Assembly: GCA_031267955.1 (NCBI GenBank)
Contig: JAIRYB010000055.1
Span: 1-24,726 of the forward strand
DNA from: Spirochaetaceae bacterium
Lineage (GTDB): Bacteria; Spirochaetota; Spirochaetia; Treponematales; Breznakiellaceae
Direction of reading: 5' to 3'
Length of the DNA stretch: 24,726 nucleotides
A program made the position numbers and the translations under genes. Of the stretch, positions 14,493 through 22,461 are shown piece by piece (within the stretch, counting starts at the first letter, position 1; each line of letters starts with the position of its first letter). The notes beneath the pieces were generated by a model, which had not been told where the DNA came from, ran no database searches, and saw only the letters and a list, made by a program, of their open reading frames with translations.

Positions 14493-15449
14493 ATGAGAAA
14501 AGTGTTAGTTATTGGACTTATCCTGACCTTGTGTACGGGAATGGTTTTTGCGGCGGGCGGGGGCCAGCAAAGCGGAGGCCAGCAGGGCGGCAAAAGGCAG
14601 TATGTCTTCGGATATACCTGTATGCAGCTCAGCAATCCGTTCTTTACCTATATTGAACAGGCTATGCGGGCGGAAATTGAGAAAAACGGCGATAGGCTCA
14701 TCACGGTCGATCCTGCCATGGATGTGGCTAAACAGATCAACCAAATTGAAGATCTGATTTCGCAGAAAATCGATGTACTCTTTTTGAATCCCGTAGACTG
14801 GGAAGGCATACGGCCGGCGCTCCTTGCGCTCCAACGGGCCAATATTCCTGTCGTCAACTTTGACGCCGAAGTGAAGGACATGGACCTGGTGACCGCATAC
14901 GCCGGTTCCGATAACTTCAACGCCGGTAAAGTCTGCGGCGAAGACATGGTAAGGCGCTTCCCCAACGGCGGCCCTATTGCAGTGCTCGATTCTCCCACCA
15001 TGAACTCGGTTCGGGACCGTATTGACGGTTTTATGGCAGCTATCCAAGGGCATAACTTTAATATCGTGTTCCAGAGAGACGCCCTGGGGGATCTCCCCAC
15101 ATCTCTCCGTCATACGGAAGACCTCCTGCAAAGCCATCCGGAAGTCCTCGCCATTATGGGTGGTAACGACCCGACGGCCTTGGGCGCTCTTGCTGCGTGC
15201 AAGACTGCCAATCGTACCAATATCGCCATTTACGGCGTTGACGGTTCCCCGGAAGCCAAGGCTGCCATGGCCGAAGGCGGTCAGTTCTATGGTTCCGGCG
15301 CCCAGAGTCCCAAATCGATAGGGCTTGAATCCCTTAAACTGGGTTACCAAATCCTGCGGGGCGAAAGCTATTCGAAACGTGTGCCGGTTCCGACCTTTAT
15401 GATCAACCAGGCTAACGTTGCCCAGTACGGTACCAGCGGCTGGCAGTAA
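14493..15449 (+). CDS. Sugar ABC transporter, periplasmic substrate-binding protein
   Basis: This 318-aa secreted protein captures a sugar in the periplasm and hands it to the membrane importer. An N-terminal signal peptide (MRKVLVIGLILTLCTGMVFA, then AGGGQQ) is followed by a Gly/Gln-rich linker and a Peripla_BP_4/RbsB-like fold: FGYTCMQLSNPFFTYIEQAM, the IDVLFLNPVDWEG segment, VNFDAEV and AYAGSDNFNAGK, and AIMGGNDPTALGALAA in the second lobe. ATG 14493 has GGAGG 8 nt upstream; a start at 14460 would add residues before the signal peptide and has no ribosome site. It lies ahead of the ATPase and permease, and a terminator between them would let this protein be made in excess. The sugar (ribose, galactose, xylose or other) cannot be fixed from sequence. 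Confidence 0.92.
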   Translation: MRKVLVIGLILTLCTGMVFAAGGGQQSGGQQGGKRQYVFGYTCMQLSNPFFTYIEQAMRAEIEKNGDRLITVDPAMDVAKQINQIEDLISQKIDVLFLNPVDWEGIRPALLALQRANIPVVNFDAEVKDMDLVTAYAGSDNFNAGKVCGEDMVRRFPNGGPIAVLDSPTMNSVRDRIDGFMAAIQGHNFNIVFQRDALGDLPTSLRHTEDLLQSHPEVLAIMGGNDPTALGALAACKTANRTNIAIYGVDGSPEAKAAMAEGGQFYGSGAQSPKSIGLESLKLGYQILRGESYSKRVPVPTFMINQANVAQYGTSGWQ

Positions 15450-15459
15450 AATTCTGAGG

Positions 15460-15512
15460 GAAAGCGGGATACCTTGAGTGTACGGTTCATCCCGCTTTCT
15501 CTTTTTTCTTTT
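15460..15512 (+). terminator. Intra-operon rho-independent terminator
   Basis: A perfect 11-bp stem GAAAGCGGGAT/ATCCCGCTTTC (15460-15470 and 15489-15499) is followed by a T-rich run (TCTTTTTTCTTTT). It lies 10 nt after the binding-protein stop, so it should end most transcripts there and let a minority read into the ATPase and permease genes. Confidence 0.85.
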
Positions 15513-15524
15513 AGATTAAGGCGG

Positions 15525-15547
15525 TTTCAAAATATCGGATTTTGAAA
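15525..15547 (+). repeat. Perfect 9-bp inverted repeat before ATPase gene
   Basis: TTTCAAAAT (15525-15533) pairs with ATTTTGAAA (15539-15547) across a 5-nt loop. It lies between the terminator and the ribosome site of the ATPase gene and could be an RNA-protecting hairpin or a dyad operator. Confidence 0.5.
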
Positions 15548-15582
15548 TTGGCCTGGTTTCCGGTCATTTAAGGAGATTTTAA

Positions 15583-17082
15583 GTGAGCGATGAGACGGTT
15601 CTGCTGGAAATGAACCATGTAAGGAAAGAATTCCCCGGGGTCATCGCGCTTAAGGATGTATCTCTGAGGCTTCGCGCCGGAGAAGTTCATGCCCTGCTGG
15701 GAGAGAACGGTGCGGGGAAGTCGACTCTTATCAAGGTATTAGGCGGAATCTATACTGCCAATGCGGGAGAAATCCGGATTAACGGAAAGCCCGTAAGCAT
15801 CCACTCGGTTCAGGATGCTCATCATAACGGGATCAGCGTCATCCACCAGGAGCTGGTCCTTGTCCCTCACATGACAATAGCGGAGAATATTTACCTTGGA
15901 CGGGAACCGGTAAAGGGGAACCGGGCCGTGGATTTTAGGATAATGAACTCTGAGGTAAAGAGCATCCTGGAGTCCTTTGAACTTGAAATGAAGCCCGATG
16001 AGGAAGTAAGCAGCCTGACCATCGCCCAGCAGCAGATGGTCGAAATAATCAAAGCTCTTTCATTTAACGCAAAAATATTGGTCATGGACGAACCTACTTC
16101 TTCCCTTTCGGAAAAGGATGTAGGTTTTCTCTTTGACACCATCAGGAAACTCAAAACCCAAGGCGTTGGGATAATCTATATTTCCCACCGCATGAGCGAA
16201 CTTAAGCAGATAACCGACCGGATCACCGTAATCCGGGACGGAGAGTATATAGGTACCAGAGATACCGCCGCGGCTTCCACCGATGAACTTATTGCCATGA
16301 TGGTCGGACGGCAGCTTACCAATTACTACACCCGGGACTTCGGGACCCCCGGCGAACCGGTTCTGGAGGTCAGGAACTTAAGCGACGGCAAGGTCCTTAA
16401 GGATATCTCTTTTTCCCTGCGGAAAGGGGAGATCCTCGGTTTTGCCGGCCTGGTCGGAGCGGGCCGCAGCGAATTGATGAAAGCCATTTTCGGCCTTTGG
16501 CCGTTCACCGGGGGAGAAATTCTGGTGAAGGGCAAAAACGTAACTATCCGCAATCCCGACGATGCCATGCGCCTGGGCCTTGTCCTGGTACCGGAAAGCC
16601 GGAAGCTTGAAGCGATTTATCCGGAAATGAGCGTGATGTTTAACATTACCCTCAAGACCCTTAAAGAGTTTATCAAAGGCCTTTTCGTTGATCATGAGAA
16701 GGAAAAAGCTATAACCAGGGAACAGGTAGAAACCATGGCAATAAAAACCCCTTCCTATTCCCAGACTACCGGAAACCTTTCCGGCGGAAATCAGCAGAAA
16801 GTGGTTATCGGGCGGTGGCTTGCCACAAAGCCCGGCATCCTCATTCTGGATGAACCCACCAAGGGCGTGGACGTAGGAGCCAAGGCGGAAATCTATGGCA
16901 TCATGAACAGCCTGGTCAAGCAGGGGGTTTCTATAATCATGATATCATCGGAATTACCCGAAGTTATCAACATGGCCGACCGGGTCATCGTGATGAGCGC
17001 CGGCAGGATAACCGCATGTCTCCCCCGGGAAAGCCTTTCCCAGGAAGAGATAATGAAACACGCAACCCAGTTTATTATTTAA
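15583..17082 (+). CDS. Sugar ABC transporter, double ATP-binding protein (RbsA/MglA family)
   Basis: This 499-aa cytoplasmic protein powers sugar import. It has two fused ABC domains. The first has Walker A GENGAGKST (residues 40-48), a signature region SSLTIAQQQMVEI and Walker B ILVMDEPTSSLS. The second has the degenerate Walker A LVGAGRSE without lysine, the signature LSGGNQQKVVIGRW and Walker B ILILDEPTKGVD. One competent and one degenerate site is the normal pattern in the RbsA/MglA/XylG group. The start is GTG 15583 with AGGAGA 6 nt upstream; no ATG is well placed. The permease gene begins 17 nt after the stop. The matching binding protein is upstream beyond a terminator. Confidence 0.95.
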   Translation: MSDETVLLEMNHVRKEFPGVIALKDVSLRLRAGEVHALLGENGAGKSTLIKVLGGIYTANAGEIRINGKPVSIHSVQDAHHNGISVIHQELVLVPHMTIAENIYLGREPVKGNRAVDFRIMNSEVKSILESFELEMKPDEEVSSLTIAQQQMVEIIKALSFNAKILVMDEPTSSLSEKDVGFLFDTIRKLKTQGVGIIYISHRMSELKQITDRITVIRDGEYIGTRDTAAASTDELIAMMVGRQLTNYYTRDFGTPGEPVLEVRNLSDGKVLKDISFSLRKGEILGFAGLVGAGRSELMKAIFGLWPFTGGEILVKGKNVTIRNPDDAMRLGLVLVPESRKLEAIYPEMSVMFNITLKTLKEFIKGLFVDHEKEKAITREQVETMAIKTPSYSQTTGNLSGGNQQKVVIGRWLATKPGILILDEPTKGVDVGAKAEIYGIMNSLVKQGVSIIMISSELPEVINMADRVIVMSAGRITACLPRESLSQEEIMKHATQFII

Positions 17083-17099
17083 GATGTGGAGGACAGGAG

Positions 17100-18119
17100 A
17101 TGGGGAATACCAATACTAAAAAGACTATGACGGACAACCCGTTACTGAAACAGAACCCGGCGTTTCGTTTTGTCCGGGATAATTTGGGCATTCTGGTAGG
17201 ACTTTTGGTAATGTGCCTGATCCTGGTGATTTACGATGCGTTTAGAGGGCGTTCCGTATTCCTTACTACCAATAATATTATGAATGTTCTGCGGCAGGTA
17301 GCCACAAACCTGTACATCGCCTGCGGCATGACCATGATTATCATCCTGGGCGGCATAGACCTTTCGGTTGGGTCCATTGTCGGCCTTTCGGGTTGCGTTA
17401 CCGGCGGTTTAATTGCGTTTGTAAATTGGCCCATGCCTGCGGCGGTACTGATGGGTGTCCTGGTGGGCGTGGCATCCGGCGCTTTTAACGGTCTTTGGGT
17501 TTCTAAAACCACGATACCCCCCTTTATCGTCACCCTGGCCATGATGAACATTGCCCGCGGGGCCGGTTATGTGTATACCGGAGGCCAGCCTATCCGGATC
17601 ATGTCCGATTCCTTCAATTTTATCGGTTCAGGCTATGTCTTTGATGTAATACCCATGCCCGTCATATACCTGGTGATCATCGTACTGATTTCCAGCTATA
17701 TCATGAACCGGACTAAGTTAGGCCGTCATATATACGCAGTGGGCGGTAACCCCATGGCGGCGCTATTCTCGGGCATCAAAAACGGGCACGTAAAATTCTT
17801 CGCCTATGTTTTCTCGGGAACCATGAGCGGTATTTCCGGCGTAGTGCTGGCGTCCCGCATGTTCTCGGGGCAGCCGACAGCCGGGCAGAGTTTTGAAATG
17901 GACGCCATTGCCGCTGTCGTCCTGGGCGGGACCAGTATGTCCGGCGGCGTTGGCAAGATAGGGGGGACGGTCATCGGCGCCCTCATTATCGGGGTTCTGA
18001 ATAACGGCCTCAATCTTCTTAACATCAACTCTTTCTGGCAGTACATTGTAAAGGGCGTAGTAATACTTATCGCGGTATACGTGGACTTCCTCAAGAAGAC
18101 CAGGAAGGGAAACAAGTAA
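17100..18119 (+). CDS. Sugar ABC transporter, permease (RbsC/MglC family)
   Basis: This 339-aa inner-membrane protein is the channel of the importer. It has about 8-10 hydrophobic segments and the BPD_transp_2 family motifs: ACGMTMIIILGGIDLSVGSI near residue 80, FNGLWVSKTTIPPFIVTLAM, and the cytoplasmic coupling sequence GRHIYAVGGNPMAALFSGI. VVLGGTSMSGGVGKIGGTVIG is the usual C-terminal repeat. ATG 17100 is preceded by GGAGG 7 nt upstream; an upstream extension of the frame overlaps the ATPase gene and is not needed. It ends the importer operon, with a terminator just downstream. No second permease is present, so it should act as a homodimer. Confidence 0.94.
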   Translation: MGNTNTKKTMTDNPLLKQNPAFRFVRDNLGILVGLLVMCLILVIYDAFRGRSVFLTTNNIMNVLRQVATNLYIACGMTMIIILGGIDLSVGSIVGLSGCVTGGLIAFVNWPMPAAVLMGVLVGVASGAFNGLWVSKTTIPPFIVTLAMMNIARGAGYVYTGGQPIRIMSDSFNFIGSGYVFDVIPMPVIYLVIIVLISSYIMNRTKLGRHIYAVGGNPMAALFSGIKNGHVKFFAYVFSGTMSGISGVVLASRMFSGQPTAGQSFEMDAIAAVVLGGTSMSGGVGKIGGTVIGALIIGVLNNGLNLLNINSFWQYIVKGVVILIAVYVDFLKKTRKGNK

Positions 18120-18131
18120 CGGCCCAAAAGG

Positions 18132-18161
18132 GCTGACGCAAGGGTGTCAGTCAGCTTTTTT
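18132..18161 (+). terminator. Terminator after sugar importer operon
   Basis: GCTGAC (18132-18137) pairs with GTCAGC (18150-18155) and is followed by six T. It lies 12 nt after the permease stop. Read from the other strand, where ftsI converges, the stem is the same but no clean T-run follows. Confidence 0.7.
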
Positions 18162-18208
18162 CCCCTGACACTCCCGCTTACCTTCAATAGATCTAATGTA
18201 CTCCTGCC

Positions 18209-20086
18209 TTACTCCAGTTCCAGGCGTATCACCATCCCCTGCTGGAACGCCGTCCCCGGGGGCGGGTACTGCCTTCTTACCCAGCCGTCGCCTTCCATCT
18301 CGATGACCAGATCGTCCCGCAGCAGCAGGGGCAGTATCTGCCGTTTGGAATAGCCGGTAAAATCCGGCAGCCGGGTGTCTATCCTGGGTATGTCTACAGG
18401 GGGAAGGGTGATATTCCCCGGATGGTCCACCTGGATATTCCTCCCCCGGGGAATACCCAGATAGTCAGCCAGGGCTTCCGCGGCTTCCCGTACCGGCGGG
18501 GCGGCGATGCGGCCGCCGAGATACTCGCCCTTGGGCTGCACTATGACCAGGTACAGGACCAGCGAAGGGGATTCCGCGGGGAGCAGGGCGATGCAGCTCG
18601 CGATATAATCCGTCTCCGAATACCGGCCGGTACGGGCGTCGGCAACCTGGGCGGTGCCGGTCTTGACCGCGAGCGACAGATCCCCCACATTGGCCCGCCA
18701 GCCCGTACCCGCCTCGGAAGTAACGTCAACCATGTAGGACCGCATGCTCCGGGCGGTTTCGGCGGACAGAATACGGCGGGGCGGGCCGGACTCGTAATTG
18801 CGCGTGGTCTTGCCGTTCCAGCTTACAATACGGGAGACGATTTTCGGCGGGACCAGAATCCCGTCATTGGCGATGGCAGTGGCGGCCTGGAGCATTTGCA
18901 GGGCGGAAACGGAAATTTCCTGGCCTATGGCAATGGTGGGCTTGGACCGCTCGGACCAGTAATCCGTATTGTTCAGAATGCCGGCAGTTTCGCCGGGATT
19001 CCCCGCGCCGGTGCGGGAGCCGAAGCCGAAGGTCCTCAGGCTGTTGTAGAAATCCGGGATGTCCATGTGATCCGAAGCATAGGCGGCGCCGGCGTTACAG
19101 GAATAGGCGATAATGTCCCTGGCCGTAACCCGGCCGTGGCTTGCAAGGCAGTTGATCACTATCCGTTCCCCCCGGCCGGTTACCCGCTCGTAATGGCCGT
19201 TGCAGACAAAAACCGGATTCTCGGCGCTGCCCCAGGAGTCCATCAGGGCGGCCATGGAGTAAACCTTGAACACGGAGCCGGGTTCGTAGGCCCAGATTGC
19301 CGGCCTGTCCATGCGGGACTTTTCATCGGAGTTGCGGATGTCGTTCGGGTCAAAATCCGGCAGGGAGGCGGACCCCAGGATCTCCCCGTTCCTCGGGTCC
19401 ATAGCCATGAGCATTACCGCCTCGGCCTGGTGTTCGGTATAGAGGCGCCGGGCTATGTCCTCCAGGATATACTGCACGTTCGCGTCTACCGTAAGGACCA
19501 CCTGGTTGCCGTTGGAATCCTCCGGGGCAAGTTCCGTCTCAAACGCGTATTCAATGCCCCCCAGGCCGTTGTGTTCGTCCCCCACAAAACCGACAATCTG
19601 GCCGGCTATCCGCCCTTCCGGGTAGATCCTGCCCGTGATATGCTCGATCCCTATGCCGGAAAGATCGCCCCTTTCCATGGCGGCCTCGATTTCCCGTATC
19701 TCGGGCTGCTCCAGCTGTTTTTTCAGGTACAGAAAGTCGCTGCGGGAGGCGTCTATCCTTTCGAGAATCTCGTCACTGGTCATGCCGAGTATGGGGGCCA
19801 GATCCCGGCTTACCGCGACGGGGTTCCTTACGTCCGGTTTCCAGACCGTCACATTCCCCAGCCTGGTTTGCAGGGCCAGGGTGCGGCCGTTCCGGTCCAT
19901 AATCGAGCCCCGCTCCCAAAGGGTTCGGGGAGGGTTTACCGTATCGGACGAAGGGGGCTTGAACGAGAGCGTAGCATAACGTATCAGAACCACGGCGGCC
20001 AGAATCCCGAAGACCGCCGCGAAAATAACAAAACGGGTTTTTTGCAGCGGGGTTTTCCCGGATTCGTATTCAGAATGCCAGTTCAT
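18209..20086 (-). CDS. ftsI: Penicillin-binding protein 2 / FtsI-type transpeptidase with PASTA domain
   Basis: It cross-links peptidoglycan at the septum or wall from the periplasmic side of the inner membrane. The 625-aa product has one N-terminal membrane anchor (residues about 19-37), a PBP dimerisation domain (about 55-190, with GSIMDRNGRTLA), and a transpeptidase domain with the three catalytic motifs: Ser271-x-x-Lys274 in YEPGSVFKV, Ser329-Cys-Asn331 and Lys475-Thr-Gly. A single PASTA domain (about 557-625) ends the protein. The ATG at 20086 overlaps the lepB stop (ATGA), so it is translationally coupled to the signal peptidase gene. FtsI and PBP2 (MrdA) cannot be told apart with certainty; the C-terminal PASTA domain and short dimerisation domain favour FtsI/Spo VD-like proteins. 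Confidence 0.92.
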   Translation of the reverse strand: MNWHSEYESGKTPLQKTRFVIFAAVFGILAAVVLIRYATLSFKPPSSDTVNPPRTLWERGSIMDRNGRTLALQTRLGNVTVWKPDVRNPVAVSRDLAPILGMTSDEILERIDASRSDFLYLKKQLEQPEIREIEAAMERGDLSGIGIEHITGRIYPEGRIAGQIVGFVGDEHNGLGGIEYAFETELAPEDSNGNQVVLTVDANVQYILEDIARRLYTEHQAEAVMLMAMDPRNGEILGSASLPDFDPNDIRNSDEKSRMDRPAIWAYEPGSVFKVYSMAALMDSWGSAENPVFVCNGHYERVTGRGERIVINCLASHGRVTARDIIAYSCNAGAAYASDHMDIPDFYNSLRTFGFGSRTGAGNPGETAGILNNTDYWSERSKPTIAIGQEISVSALQMLQAATAIANDGILVPPKIVSRIVSWNGKTTRNYESGPPRRILSAETARSMRSYMVDVTSEAGTGWRANVGDLSLAVKTGTAQVADARTGRYSETDYIASCIALLPAESPSLVLYLVIVQPKGEYLGGRIAAPPVREAAEALADYLGIPRGRNIQVDHPGNITLPPVDIPRIDTRLPDFTGYSKRQILPLLLRDDLVIEMEGDGWVRRQYPPPGTAFQQGMVIRLELE

Positions 20087-20508
20087 TTAACACCTAGTAC
20101 TTTTCCCACAATCATGTCCGCCGGTACCGGCCCGTAGGAACGGGAGTCGTAGGAGTCCAGGCTGTTGTCGCCCAGGGCGATGAACCGCGGGGGGATGCCG
20201 GATTTCGATTCGGCCGGCGGTTCCGACAGTTCCGCGCAGCGTTTTACCGCTATGCTTCCCTGGGGGGTGACAAACACCACTACGTCCCCGGTTTTCGGCA
20301 GGGACCAGCGCAGCAGGTATTTCCCCGTCCCGGGGAGGCGGAACCCGTAGGCCAGGCGGTTTATTACAAGCACGGTCCCGTTTCTAATGGCCGGCTGCAT
20401 GGACCGCCCGCTGGCAATCAAAAAATCGAAGAGGAAAAATTTCATCAAAACAGCCACAAGAAGGGCAAGCAGAATCGTCCTTCCGGTATGAACGGCGTTT
20501 TTTTCCAT
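20083..20508 (-). CDS. lepB: Signal peptidase I (small form)
   Basis: It cleaves signal peptides of exported proteins at the outer face of the inner membrane. The 141-aa product has one N-terminal membrane segment (residues about 11-32), then the catalytic serine in SGRSMQPAI (Ser36), the lysine in GSIAVKRC (Lys89), and the box E-like FIALGDNSLDSYDSRSYGPV. This is near the smallest size known for the family (usually 160-320 aa), with a single membrane anchor. A TTG at 20511 would add one residue; ATG 20508 is taken, and there is no Shine-Dalgarno for either. It heads a two-gene unit with ftsI. A promoter with its -10 7 nt before the ATG suggests a leaderless message. Confidence 0.93.
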   Translation of the reverse strand: MEKNAVHTGRTILLALLVAVLMKFFLFDFLIASGRSMQPAIRNGTVLVINRLAYGFRLPGTGKYLLRWSLPKTGDVVVFVTPQGSIAVKRCAELSEPPAESKSGIPPRFIALGDNSLDSYDSRSYGPVPADMIVGKVLGVK

Positions 20509-20515
20509 CAAAAGA

Positions 20516-20544
20516 AGTATAATGCCAAGAGCCAGTTATGTCGA
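20516..20544 (-). promoter_or_regulatory. lepB-ftsI promoter, -10 next to start codon
   Basis: The minus strand has TCGACA (20539-20544, 5 of 6 of TTGACA), a 17-nt spacer and TATACT (20516-20521, 5 of 6). The -10 box ends 7 nt before ATG 20508, so transcription should start at or next to the start codon. Confidence 0.6.
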
Positions 20545-20691
20545 TAAACCATAGTAAGAGTTTGCCGCGCTTTGCGCGCGGAGCCCCGAAAAACCGCCGG
20601 GCAGGCGATTTTTTGTCTTGCAAACTCCGCAGGTACGCCGGATAACCGGGATTTTTGCGGCCCTGGCGGAGCGAGAGCCCGCAGGCTGCCG

Positions 20692-20712
20692 GGGGTTCCG
20701 GCGGGGTTCCGG
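20692..20712 (+). repeat. Short direct repeat
   Basis: The 10-bp unit GGGGTTCCGG occurs twice, separated by one base, in the divergent gap between lepB and the M23 peptidase gene. Its core GTTCCGGCGG also occurs upstream of the sugar importer (14324 and 14392). Confidence 0.5.
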
Positions 20713-20777
20713 ATACTTGCCCTGACTAAGGCTGCGCTTGCAAGAGCCGGCATTTCGCAAAAGTTTCGAGGATAGCT

Positions 20778-22055
20778 ATGTTAGATGTAATTGCCGCCCA
20801 GCATGTCGAACGCCGCAAATATTCTTCCGCCCATGCGCGGATATACCGGATCGATCAGATCAAACAGCACCCGGCCCATAAAAAGCGCCCCCGCAGGAAA
20901 AAAGACAGGGGCGCCCTTTGGCGGTTCCACGGATCTTTCAGCGCTTTTCTTAAAAAAACAGGCGCCATGCCGGGCGCGGGGGAAAACCCCGCTTCTCCGG
21001 AAGGGAAAATGAGGGCCCCCCTTCCCGGAAAATTCGCCTTCTGGCGGAAGGCGGCCGCCCCGAAAACCGCCGCGGCAAGGGCCGCGTCCCCGGCAAAGAT
21101 CCTCCTTAAACAGGTACTTCCCCTTCTGGCGCTGCTTTTGGCAGCCGCGTATTTCCTCTTTGCGGCCGAGTGGCCCAGAGCCGCCGCTATCCCCGACCTC
21201 CCCCCCCTGATCAGGGCCCCGGAAGACACGCTCTTTGAACGCGACATGATCTCCTACGCGGGGCTCCTGCCGGCGGGAGCGGACGAGCAGGGCGGCGAGG
21301 AGATGCCCCTGGATATGATGGAAACCTTTCAGTGGCAGACTTACCGGGTAAGGAAGGGGGATTCGGTTTATAAAATAGCCCAGGCCCACGCCGTCAGCAT
21401 GGATGCCGTTATCGCCTCCAACGGGATGTCCAACGCGAAAAAACTCTACGAAGGCCAGGAGATCAAGATCCCCAACATGGACGGCATTCCCTATACGGTA
21501 AGGCGGGGCGACAGCCTCCTTAAAATCTCGGGCTCCATGGGCGTCCCCCTTACGGCGATTCTGGATGCCAACGATATTGAAACCGATGATATCAGCCCCG
21601 GAACCGTGCTCTTTATCCCGGGCGCCCGGATGAAAACAGAAGACCTTAAACTTGCCCTGGGCGAATTTTTCAAATACCCGGTACGGGGGAGGCTCAGTTC
21701 CCCCTTTGGCTGGAGGAACGATCCTTTTACCGGGGTAAGGCGCTACCATGCCGCCCTTGATTTGGCAGCCTCCACAGGCACAACGGTCAATGCTTCCATG
21801 GACGGGCAGGTGGCTACGGTGGGGTACAACGCCACCTATGGAAAGTTTATTATTCTGAGCCACAGCAATAATTTTCAGACCCTGTACGCCCATCTGAGCG
21901 CGACTTCGGTTTCCCAGGGGACCTATGTTTCCCAGGGGGCCAAAATCGGGGAAGTGGGGAGTACCGGCTACAGTACCGGCCCGCACCTCCACTTTGCCGT
22001 GTATAAAAACGGAAAAGCGGTAAATCCTCTTGATTTTCTTAATTCCGGATTATAA
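20778..22055 (+). CDS. LysM-M23 metallopeptidase (peptidoglycan hydrolase)
   Basis: Probably cuts peptidoglycan cross-links or peptides in the periplasm. The 425-aa product has a long basic cytoplasmic N-terminus (about 110 residues), one membrane anchor (about 112-130), two LysM domains (about 188-233, YRVRKGDSVYKIA; and 238-282, YTVRRGDSLLKIS) and a C-terminal M23 domain (about 303-420). Zinc ligands His324 and Asp328 (YHAALD) and His405 (GPHLHF), and catalytic His372 (LYAHL) and His403, are present, so it should be active. ATG 20778 has GAGGA 5 nt upstream. The long N-terminal tail before the anchor is unusual, and a shorter start cannot be ruled out. A 75-nt gap follows. Confidence 0.9.
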   Translation: MLDVIAAQHVERRKYSSAHARIYRIDQIKQHPAHKKRPRRKKDRGALWRFHGSFSAFLKKTGAMPGAGENPASPEGKMRAPLPGKFAFWRKAAAPKTAAARAASPAKILLKQVLPLLALLLAAAYFLFAAEWPRAAAIPDLPPLIRAPEDTLFERDMISYAGLLPAGADEQGGEEMPLDMMETFQWQTYRVRKGDSVYKIAQAHAVSMDAVIASNGMSNAKKLYEGQEIKIPNMDGIPYTVRRGDSLLKISGSMGVPLTAILDANDIETDDISPGTVLFIPGARMKTEDLKLALGEFFKYPVRGRLSSPFGWRNDPFTGVRRYHAALDLAASTGTTVNASMDGQVATVGYNATYGKFIILSHSNNFQTLYAHLSATSVSQGTYVSQGAKIGEVGSTGYSTGPHLHFAVYKNGKAVNPLDFLNSGL

Positions 22056-22130
22056 ACTTATGGCATCTATCTATAATGTGTCATCCACTGTTATAATAAA
22101 AAAGTGTAAAGAAAACCGCCGGGAGGAATC

Positions 22131-22262
22131 ATGCGCAAACTTGTTTTTATTTTAATTGCCTTCATTGCCGCGGCAACTCTTATCAGGGCGCTGGATTCGG
22201 GAAGCGGCCCTGCGGAGATTGTCTCGGAGATCCCGGACATAGACCTTAACCAGGGACATTAA
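22131..22262 (+). CDS. Small exported or membrane peptide (43 aa)
   Basis: ATG 22131 is preceded by GGGAGG at ideal distance. The product has a hydrophobic N-terminus (MRKLVFILIAFIAAATLIRA, a signal peptide or membrane anchor) and a short acidic tail ending in LNQGH. No family is recognised. The next gene starts 10 nt after the stop, so the two are probably co-translated. Ribosome site and signal-like start make it more credible than chance. Confidence 0.6.
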   Translation: MRKLVFILIAFIAAATLIRALDSGSGPAEIVSEIPDIDLNQGH

Positions 22263-22272
22263 GTTTGCTGTG

Positions 22273-22461
22273 ATGGATTTTTCCGATAAAACTTCCGGCC
22301 AGACATATATGCCTCCGAATTTCAGCCGCTTGCTGGACAATGCCTGCGACCAGTTGTGGAACAAAAAAGCGGAACTTTCCATACGGAAGATAAATTTCCT
22401 TGAGGAGGAACTTATCAAAATGGAGAAGGAGCTTGATGAATTCATCGCGCAAAAGCCCTGA
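22273..22461 (+). CDS. Small coiled-coil protein (62 aa), function unknown
   Basis: The product begins MDFSDKTSGQTYMPPNFSRL and ends in a Lys/Glu-rich helix (EEELIKMEKELDEFIAQKP) likely to form a coiled coil; it has no membrane segment. ATG 22273 has no clear ribosome site and a GTG sits one codon earlier, so it is probably translated by coupling to the preceding peptide. It overlaps the next gene by 26 nt. No domain is recognised; the composition looks like a true protein, not a shadow frame. Confidence 0.65.
   Translation: MDFSDKTSGQTYMPPNFSRLLDNACDQLWNKKAELSIRKINFLEEELIKMEKELDEFIAQKP

Noticed and set aside
18422..20137. 571-aa frame on the plus strand
   Set aside because: It is the mirror frame of ftsI, which has all three catalytic motifs; the plus-strand frame has low-complexity composition.
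20781..21992. 403-aa frame on the minus strand
   Set aside because: It is antisense to the LysM/M23 gene. Its last 40 residues look protein-like, but no ribosome site or domain supports it.
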